Assembly (NCBI GenBank): GCA_040755715.1
Contig: JBFLXN010000184.1
Location: 1 to 5,014 of the forward strand
Reading direction: 5' to 3'
Length of the DNA stretch: 5,014 nucleotides
DNA from: JBFLXN01 sp040755715 [NCBI: Candidatus Edwardsbacteria bacterium]
GTDB lineage: Bacteria; Edwardsbacteria; AC1; JBFLXN01
The notes below the pieces were generated by a model, which saw nothing but the letters and a program-made list of their open reading frames with translations, did no database searches and had not been told where the DNA came from. Shown here piece after piece: positions 1 to 3,845 of this stretch. Both the position numbers and the translations under genes were made by a program. The stretch's first letter is position 1. Each line of letters begins with the position of its first letter.

Positions 1-16
1 TTCTACGAATCTTTCT

Positions 17-559
17 CTAATAAATTTTTGCCCCTTTTTGCCTTTCAATTTCCTTTATAAATCCTTCCTCATCTGCAGGAGTAATACCATATATTTCTTT
101 CTCTGTCTGGATAAGTAGGATATTTCTGAGCATTGCTGTGGAATACATTTTCACATAGCCTGCATCTGCGTAATAGACTCTAAAGAGGGCATACCCTGGT
201 ATCTTCCAACCCGTAGAGGTAGGATGATATTTCAATGTGTGCGTTCCGATTATTTCACAATCCTTTATTGATATTTTGGACCTGAATGGTCCGCATCGTA
301 ATATTAAGTATCCGTTTTCAACCTCGTATCGCATCGTTGGATAGATGAGCAAGAAACCGAGAGAGGCGAGTAAAAAACAGCATGCCATAATGAAAGTAAC
401 CCCAAAAAGAATGTGCTCATGCAAGGGAATTCCTTTTGGAATAAAGGGTATTGCTTTTAGTATAGCAAATACAATTAGACTGGAAATCAATAGTATTATA
501 ATACTTGAAATCCATCCTGTTAGAGAAAACTGGGGTTTAAAAATTTTCTTCTTCTCCAT
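17..559 (-). CDS. Two-helix membrane protein with bacterial PH-like domain, copy A
   Basis: This encodes 180 aa. A short basic N-terminus (MEKKKIFKP) is followed by two hydrophobic segments at about 14-36 and 50-73, then a roughly 105-residue soluble domain from MRYE (76) to the C-terminus. The soluble part is beta-rich (YLILRCGPF, YALFRVYYADAG, LLIQTEKEIYGITP) and ends in a helix (DEEGFIKEIERQ). That layout matches the bacterial PH-domain membrane proteins (bPH_4/bPH_5 type), in which the domain sits in the cytoplasm behind a membrane hairpin; their biochemical role is generally unknown. The ATG at 559 has an AAGGAG site four bases upstream (564-569), which supports this start. It lies 27 bp after the stop of its paralogue at 587-1108 and is probably co-transcribed with it. 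The 3' half is almost identical to that paralogue, while the helices differ. The family assignment is by overall pattern, not a single diagnostic motif. Confidence 0.82.
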   Translation of the reverse strand: MEKKKIFKPQFSLTGWISSIIILLISSLIVFAILKAIPFIPKGIPLHEHILFGVTFIMACCFLLASLGFLLIYPTMRYEVENGYLILRCGPFRSKISIKDCEIIGTHTLKYHPTSTGWKIPGYALFRVYYADAGYVKMYSTAMLRNILLIQTEKEIYGITPADEEGFIKEIERQKGAKIY

Positions 560-563
560 ATTG

Positions 564-569
564 CTCCTT
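564..569 (-). promoter_or_regulatory. Shine-Dalgarno site of PH-domain copy A
   Basis: AAGGAG on the minus strand lies four bases before the ATG at 559, inside the 27-bp spacer after copy B. It fixes the start of copy A and suggests independent translation initiation within one transcript. Confidence 0.6.
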
Positions 570-586
570 ATTCTACGAATCTTTCT

Positions 587-1108
587 CTAATAAATTTTTG
601 CCCCTTTTTGCCTTTCAATTTCCTTTATAAATCCTTCCTCATCTGCAGGAGTAATACCATATATTTCTTTCTCTGTCTGGATAAGTAGGATATTTCTAAG
701 CATTGCTGTAGAATACATTCTCACATAGCCTGCATCTGCATAATAGACTCTAAAGAGGGCATACCCTGGTATCTTCCAACCCGTAGAGGTGGGATGATAT
801 TTCAATGTGTGCGTTCCGATTATTTCACAATCCTTTATTGATATTTTGGACCTGAAGGGCCCGCAGCGCAATGTTAAGTAGCCATTTTCAATTTCATATC
901 GCATCGTGGGATAGATGAGCAAGAAAAAAACGAAAGCGACAAGAATGCAGCTTGTAAGAATGAGACTAGCCCAGGCGACCCTATCAGAAGTGAGAGAAAT
1001 TTCTGTTATTCTTAATAGGAGCAAACCCATTATTATTGCCGGTACAATACTTAAAACCCAACCAACTAGAGAAAACTTAGGCTTAAAGATTTTCTTTATT
1101 CTTTCCAT
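587..1108 (-). CDS. Two-helix membrane protein with bacterial PH-like domain, copy B
   Basis: This is a 173-aa paralogue of the gene at 17-559. It starts MERIKKIFKPKFSL, has membrane segments at about 13-33 and 46-67, and a C-terminal PH-like domain from about 69. From FLLIYPTMRYE onward the two proteins differ at only three residues (V/I, I/T, K/R). The helices and the loop between them are largely different and seven residues shorter here. The frame is open up to 1195, which would add 29 residues, but I chose the ATG at 1108. It aligns with the start of copy A and has GGAG six bases upstream (1115-1118), whereas the extension reads through an RNA hairpin. As with copy A, the function is unknown beyond a likely inner-membrane protein with a cytoplasmic PH-like domain. 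Confidence 0.82.
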   Translation of the reverse strand: MERIKKIFKPKFSLVGWVLSIVPAIIMGLLLLRITEISLTSDRVAWASLILTSCILVAFVFFLLIYPTMRYEIENGYLTLRCGPFRSKISIKDCEIIGTHTLKYHPTSTGWKIPGYALFRVYYADAGYVRMYSTAMLRNILLIQTEKEIYGITPADEEGFIKEIERQKGAKIY

Positions 1109-1114
1109 TATAGA

Positions 1115-1118
1115 CTCC
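1115..1118 (-). promoter_or_regulatory. Shine-Dalgarno site deciding the start of PH-domain copy B
   Basis: GGAG lies six bases before the ATG at 1108 on the minus strand. It favours this internal ATG over the longer frame that opens at 1195. Confidence 0.55.
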
Positions 1119-1127
1119 GGTTTTTCC

Positions 1128-1167
1128 TTCCTCTGTGAGCAAAACAAATGCTTCGCCCACAGAGGAA
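1128..1167 (-). promoter_or_regulatory. Long intercistronic RNA hairpin upstream of PH-domain copy B
   Basis: Arms TTCCTCTGTG (1128-1137) and CACAGAGGAA (1158-1167) are a perfect 10-bp inverted repeat. Inside them, after one mismatch, 1139-1145 and 1150-1156 pair over seven more positions around a 4-nt loop. Two of these inner pairs form only as G-U on the minus-strand transcript and would be A-C mismatches on the plus strand, so the fold fits the RNA of this operon. No U-run follows on the minus strand, so it is not an ordinary terminator. It lies in the 91-bp gap between the small membrane gene and copy B, nine bases from the Shine-Dalgarno site. It could affect mRNA processing, stability or translation of copy B, or be a dispersed palindromic repeat. 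Confidence 0.6.
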
Positions 1168-1199
1168 ATTTTCTAAGTAAGGCGATGGCAGGCACCTTT

Positions 1200-1418
1200 C
1201 TATATTTCTACGTATTTCCACTCCAGCCACGCCATATAAAGGACCGCCCACGTGGCAAAAGCAACTGTCGTAATAGCAGCAAAGGCATAGAAAACCAAGT
1301 AAACCGCAGGTCCTAACGCCTCTTCAGGAGGTCCTGGAGGTCCAGGTGGCATAACAAAAAGTTCTTGTGGTGGCACTCCCATTGGCTCTATTGTCGGAGA
1401 CTGATAACCGTCTGCCAT
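1200..1418 (-). CDS. Small proline-rich single-pass membrane protein
   Basis: This is a 72-aa protein, not recognised as a known family. The first half is polar and proline-rich, with a collagen-like run (MPPGPPGPPEEALGP, about residues 23-37). One long hydrophobic helix follows (about 39-63, AVYLVFYAFAAITTV onward). The C-terminus is short and aromatic (WLEWKYVEI). The ATG at 1418 is chosen because a near-perfect Shine-Dalgarno GGAGGTGA (1424-1431) places AGGAGG eight bases upstream. The GTG at 1427, which would add MRR, overlaps that site. It is the first intact gene of a minus-strand run ending in the two PH-domain membrane proteins, with a 91-bp gap before the next gene. The proline-rich segment could be an extended linker or contact region. 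There is no enzymatic motif and no lipobox or signal-peptidase site. Confidence 0.72.
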   Translation of the reverse strand: MADGYQSPTIEPMGVPPQELFVMPPGPPGPPEEALGPAVYLVFYAFAAITTVAFATWAVLYMAWLEWKYVEI

Positions 1419-1423
1419 TCTTC

Positions 1424-1431
1424 TCACCTCC
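1424..1431 (-). promoter_or_regulatory. Strong Shine-Dalgarno site of the small membrane gene
   Basis: GGAGGTGA on the minus strand, with AGGAGG eight bases before the ATG at 1418, is the best ribosome-binding site in the window. It predicts high translation of the 72-aa protein. Confidence 0.75.
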
Positions 1432-1441
1432 TCTCTTTTTT

Positions 1442-1471
1442 ATTTTACTCTATTGATAAGGTCTAATGCAA
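1442..1471 (-). promoter_or_regulatory. Possible sigma70-type promoter for the small membrane / PH-domain operon
   Basis: On the minus strand TTGCAT (1466-1471) and TAAAAT (1442-1447) are separated by 18 bases, and the -10 element lies about 23 bases before the ATG at 1418. The -10 is close to TATAAT, while the -35 matches only its first three bases. The site lies between the end of the GNAT-like gene and the small membrane gene, where a promoter would be needed if the upstream gene is dead. AT-rich sequence gives such matches by chance. Confidence 0.3.
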
Positions 1472-1489
1472 GAAAAATAATGCGCCTAT

Positions 1490-2032
1490 TTATAAATCAG
1501 GAGAAAGAGACTTCTGCACTTCAAGAAACTTATTGCGAAGGTCTTCAATATATTTCTTTTCATAGTGATAAACTAAATTTGTTACTCCTTTATCAAATCC
1601 GAGCTCATTCTTTAATTCAGCTTCTAAGACAAATCCTACTTCTTTTATAAACTCACCTATTTCTTTATCCCTCTGATTTGTTGGCACAATGCAGAACTTG
1701 ATTTTTGTAATTTCCTTTACTGCCAGTAGAGGAAGTTTGCAAAAAACATATTGTAGAAGACTACTCAAAAAAGTCTTGTCCTTAGGTAGAACCATTAAAT
1801 TGATTTCTGCTGATGTACTCTTTCCAATAACTGGAATTCCAACTCCAATCATGCCGTGTAATTCCGTGCCTTTCGTTAAAAAGAAGAAATCTTCTACAAA
1901 AGAAAATAATTTCTGTCGTATCGCTATTTCAGAATAACTACCCAGTGGCAAAAGGGGATTTTGATAGAAAAAATACTCCTGCGAAATATTAGGATGGTCT
2001 TGAGGTATTCCAAATTTATTCAGGAGTTCCAT
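1490..2032 (-). CDS. GNAT-like acetyltransferase, 5' end apparently missing
   Basis: From the ATG at 2032 this is 180 aa. The second half has GNAT layout: paired strands (about 60-83), then strand KIKFCIVPTN (110-119), helix DKEIGEFIKEVGFV (122-135), and a closing strand pair ending in TNLVYHY. EVGFVLEAELKNELGFDKG resembles the GNAT segment usually written as LGFxxEGxLRxxxxxDG. The acetyl-CoA loop Q/RxxGxG/A is not evident, so activity is doubtful. The ATG at 2032 has no ribosome-binding site and falls inside what looks like the first GNAT helix. The frame continues upstream without a stop to about 2224 and reads FKLTVEYEEDLPQIMELL over 2024-2077, a good GNAT first strand and helix. No ATG, GTG or TTG occurs in that extension. 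The gene is therefore probably a 5'-truncated remnant. The fold call is moderate and the substrate unknown. Confidence 0.6.
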   Translation of the reverse strand: MELLNKFGIPQDHPNISQEYFFYQNPLLPLGSYSEIAIRQKLFSFVEDFFFLTKGTELHGMIGVGIPVIGKSTSAEINLMVLPKDKTFLSSLLQYVFCKLPLLAVKEITKIKFCIVPTNQRDKEIGEFIKEVGFVLEAELKNELGFDKGVTNLVYHYEKKYIEDLRNKFLEVQKSLSPDL

Positions 2033-2160
2033 AATCTGTGGAAGGTCTTCTTCATATTCGACTGTTAGTTTGAAATGTTCTCCTATTTTTTCTTCAAATC
2101 TATTTAGAAGTGGATTTTCTCCATTCCATTTTACTATGCCTAATCTTGAAAACGAAGCAA
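2033..2160. other. Junction where two divergent truncated genes meet
   Basis: On the minus strand the GNAT frame stays open and protein-like from 2033 to about 2130 (NPLLNRFEEKIGEHFKLTVE) but has no start codon. On the plus strand recognisable Xre sequence begins only at about 2158-2161 (QMLAEKA). Neither strand shows a Shine-Dalgarno site, and no intergenic promoter region remains. Divergent genes normally have a spacer between their starts. Its absence, together with both starts missing, suggests a deletion that fused the two genes at about 2130-2160. Confidence 0.5.
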
Positions 2161-2427
2161 ATGCTGGCAGAAAAAGCAGAACTTCATCCCACCTATGTTG
2201 GACAAATTGAGGGTGGCGAAGTTAATCCTTCACTAAAGACTTTAGATAAGATTGCGAATGTTCTAAAAGTAAAAGTACCTGAACTCTTTCCTTTTCACAT
2301 TCCCAAAACCCCAACCACGGAAAAGGAACAGATAATTGAAGAAATTTTGATGTTACTTCAACTATTTGATACGAAAAGACTCACTTTAATAAAACAAATA
2401 ATGGAATTACTTAAAAGGTGGGAATAA
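2161..2427 (+). pseudogene. Xre-family helix-turn-helix regulator lacking its first helix
   Basis: From the ATG at 2161 the frame gives 88 aa. MLAEKAELHPTYVGQIEGGE (residues 1-20) is the end of helix 2 and the recognition helix of a Xre/Cro-type DNA-binding domain. NPSLKTLDKIANVLKVKVPELF supplies helices 4 and 5. A mostly helical tail (about 52-87, EKEQIIEEILMLLQLF onward) could serve oligomerisation. The expected first helix and the usual LSQE start of helix 2 are absent. The frame opens further upstream at a GTG at 2110, but MDFLHSILLCLILKTK does not resemble an HTH helix and no ribosome-binding site precedes either start. It is read divergently from the GNAT-like gene, whose 5' end is also missing. 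It could be a degraded regulator of that gene. An intact shortened protein is possible but would bind DNA poorly. Confidence 0.6.
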
Positions 2428-2483
2428 TATTCACTACCAAATCCTGAACATTCTTCAATCTTGTATCCTCAATGCCTTATTAT

Positions 2484-2499
2484 GTGCGATAAATCGCAC
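2484..2499. terminator. 16-nt palindrome, possible bidirectional terminator
   Basis: GTGCGAT (2484-2490) and ATCGCAC (2493-2499) form a perfect 7-bp hairpin with a 2-nt centre. It lies between convergent genes, where a two-way terminator would serve. The T-rich stretch on the plus side begins only about 8 bases later (AATTTTGCATTTTT), so it is not a textbook terminator. It may instead be a dispersed repeat. Confidence 0.35.
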
Positions 2500-2511
2500 C
2501 GCTACAAATTT

Positions 2512-2545
2512 TGCATTTTTCAATTTGCATTTTGCATTCTGCATT
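2512..2545. repeat. TGCATT short-repeat array
   Basis: TGCATT occurs at 2512, 2526, 2533 and 2540, the last three with a 7-base period (TGCATTTTGCATTCTGCATT). It is non-coding, directly right of the 16-nt palindrome and inside the segment bounded by the 21-bp direct repeats. Confidence 0.7.
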
Positions 2546-2561
2546 GAGTAATGAGCGCATC

Positions 2562-3701
2562 CTACCACACTCCTGCAATCTTGTATCCACAATAACTACA
2601 TTTTCCTTTCTTTACATTATTTTCCAAAACGCTATAGCCTACTCTTTTAATGATTATCTTTTTACATTTTGGGCAGAAGGTATTTTCACCTTTATGGCCG
2701 GGAATATTTCCAATATAAACATAATGTAGTCCGGTAGAAATGGCTATTTCTTGTGCCTTTTCTAATGTTTTTAATGGTGTAGGTGAAAGATTCAAAAGTT
2801 TGTACGCCGGGTAAAACCGAGAAAAATGCAAGGGTATTTCTGCTCCTAATTTTTCTTTAAGCCAAAGACACATCTCCTTAATCTTCTCAAAATCGTCATT
2901 ATATCCGGGAATAACCAAATTGGTCACTTCGGTGTGAACTCTATTTTCCCTCAAGATTTGCAGAGTTTCCAACACGGGTAAGAGTTGTCCACTGGTAACT
3001 TTAGTATAGAATTCTTCGGTAAATCCTTTTAAATCAATATTGGCGGCACTGGTAAATTGGCAGAGTTGTCGCAATGGTTCAGGATTGATAAAACCATTGG
3101 TATGAAAGAGCGTGATAATGTTTTTTTCTCTCGCCAACTTAAATATATCAAACATATATTCATAAAAGACGACCGGTTCTGCATAAGTGCAGGCAATAGA
3201 GGGGCTCTTCTCTTTTAGGGTGAATTCTACAACTTTTTGCGGTGGTAGTTCAAAATTTACGGTTTCTTCTGGCCTAGCTTGAGAGATTTCCCAGTTCTGA
3301 CAATTCAGACAGGTGAAATTACAACCAGCAGTAGAAAGGGAAAAGACATTGGTTGAAGGTAAGACATGATAGAATGGTTTTTTCTCAATGGGGTCAACAT
3401 GAACCGCACAGGGATTAGCGTAACTGAGAGTGTAGAGTTTACCTTTGCGGTTTTCCCGCACCTCACAGAAACCTCGTCCACCTTCAGAAACAGTGCAATA
3501 TCTCGGACAGAGAAGACATTGAACCGAATTACGCTTTAAGACCTGGTAATAGAGGGCAGGATGGGGGAAGATAAGCCCTTGACTCTGAGCTTGGACCTTG
3601 TGAATTAAACGGGAAAGTGGTTCAAGCAGAGGCAGAGTAAGAGAAGTGGCTGAAATTAGAAAACCCTGTTTTAAGAAATCTCGACGGGTGATTTTCTTCA
3701 T
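2562..3701 (-). CDS. amrS: AmrS/PflA-like radical SAM enzyme with apparent Tat signal
   Basis: This is a 379-aa protein. Residues 1-39 look like a twin-arginine signal: TRRDFLKQGF, a hydrophobic stretch (about 14-26), then AQS near 39. A four-cysteine N-terminal cluster follows (C62, C65, C69, C79, CLLCPRYCT and GFCEVREN), then HVDPIEKKPFYHVLP. The radical SAM motif CxxxCxxC is at C127, C131 and C134 (AGCNFTCLNCQNWEIS). Further family blocks are CTYAEPVVFYEY (171-182), HTNGFI (200-205) and DLKGF (223-227). The C-terminus adds a zinc-ribbon-like pair, CPKC (343-346) and CSYC (368-371). These match the AmmeMemoRadiSam radical SAM enzyme, related to pyruvate formate-lyase activase; the substrate is unknown, and the partners AMMECR1 and MEMO1 are absent here. 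The ATG at 3701 gives the full signal but has only A-rich sequence before it, with no Shine-Dalgarno. An exported radical SAM enzyme is unusual, so the signal needs care. Confidence 0.88.
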   Translation of the reverse strand: MKKITRRDFLKQGFLISATSLTLPLLEPLSRLIHKVQAQSQGLIFPHPALYYQVLKRNSVQCLLCPRYCTVSEGGRGFCEVRENRKGKLYTLSYANPCAVHVDPIEKKPFYHVLPSTNVFSLSTAGCNFTCLNCQNWEISQARPEETVNFELPPQKVVEFTLKEKSPSIACTYAEPVVFYEYMFDIFKLAREKNIITLFHTNGFINPEPLRQLCQFTSAANIDLKGFTEEFYTKVTSGQLLPVLETLQILRENRVHTEVTNLVIPGYNDDFEKIKEMCLWLKEKLGAEIPLHFSRFYPAYKLLNLSPTPLKTLEKAQEIAISTGLHYVYIGNIPGHKGENTFCPKCKKIIIKRVGYSVLENNVKKGKCSYCGYKIAGVW

Positions 3702-3740
3702 TTTGATTTTTTAATGCTTGATTTCTACACAGATTAGGTT

Positions 3741-3770
3741 GTATAATTACCACGGAAACACGGAATTCAA
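3741..3770 (-). promoter_or_regulatory. Possible promoter of the radical SAM gene
   Basis: On the minus strand TTGAAT (3765-3770) and TTATAC (3741-3746) are 18 bases apart, and the -10 lies 39 bases before the ATG at 3701. One arm of the 91-bp inverted-repeat element forms the spacer, so the element may have supplied or reshaped this promoter. The hexamer matches are moderate and the region is AT-rich. Confidence 0.28.
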
Positions 3771-3838
3771 GAAACACATAATAAAAGCTATTTTTTCATT
3801 TCCTTTCCGTGCCTCCGTTCTTCCGTGCTTTCGTGGTA
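3748..3838. repeat. 91-bp inverted-repeat element between patatin and radical SAM genes
   Basis: The ends TACCACGGAAACACGGAA (3748-3765) and TTCCGTGCTTTCGTGGTA (3821-3838) are inverted repeats matching at 16 of 18 positions. The right side also carries spaced CCGTG/CCGT words (TTTCCGTGCCTCCGTTC) that continue the theme, while the centre is AT-rich. It fills most of the 144-bp gap and encodes nothing. It resembles the short non-autonomous, MITE-like palindromic repeats scattered in many environmental bacterial genomes. Copy number cannot be judged from one window. Confidence 0.72.
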
Positions 3839-3845
3839 TATGTTT

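Larger units (their letters stand above)
1..926. repeat. 570-bp tandem repeat containing the two PH-domain genes
   Basis: Bases 1-356 align without gaps to 571-926. Bases 1-286 differ at only five positions (128, 140, 150, 170, 221), while 287-356 differ at eleven. Beyond 356 the copies lose alignment across the membrane-helix region and become similar again only at the first codons of each gene. The repeat unit includes the 16 bp after the stop codon: bases 1-16 equal 571-586. This is a tandem gene duplication whose 3' part has been copied recently or homogenised by gene conversion. Confidence 0.93.
2428..2561. other. Convergent repeat-rich spacer
   Basis: This spacer lies between the 3' ends of the Xre-like remnant (plus) and the radical SAM gene (minus). 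It holds a 16-nt palindrome, a TGCATT array and the outer copy of a 21-bp direct repeat. No coding sequence is supported here. Confidence 0.7.
2453..2593. repeat. 21-bp direct repeat pair flanking a 99-bp segment
   Basis: Bases 2453-2473 and 2573-2593 match at 19 of 21 positions, exactly 120 bp apart (shared core CAATCTTGTATCC). The second copy is the 3' end of the radical SAM gene (CGYKIA, minus strand). The first lies in the spacer, and weaker similarity extends left of each (ATCCT at 2441 and at 2559). The segment between them carries the palindrome and the TGCATT array. This fits an insertion with a long target duplication, or a local duplication of the gene's end. Confidence 0.6.

Noticed and set aside
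345-590. Plus-strand open frame opposite PH-domain copy A
   Set aside because: It is antisense to a well-supported gene and owes its length to the codon pattern of the membrane-helix region.
1-926. CRISPR array from the long direct repeats
   Set aside because: There are only two repeats, of gene size, coding and with no spacers. The 9-nt array at 4828-4872 is likewise too short and has no spacers.
1109-1195. N-terminal extension of PH-domain copy B (29 residues)
   Set aside because: It is absent from the paralogue, reads through an RNA hairpin, and the ATG at 1108 has its own ribosome-binding site.
915-1316. Plus-strand open frame opposite PH-domain copy B and the small membrane gene
   Set aside because: It crosses two real genes and the intercistronic hairpin, with no start signal and no protein-like domain.
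2135-2224. Further upstream extension of the GNAT-like frame
   Set aside because: The frame is open, but here it is exactly antisense to the convincing Xre helix-turn-helix sequence and contains no start codon.
1490-2427. GNAT plus Xre pair as a toxin-antitoxin system
   Set aside because: Known GNAT toxins usually pair with a co-directional ribbon-helix-helix antitoxin. Here the genes are divergent and both appear truncated.
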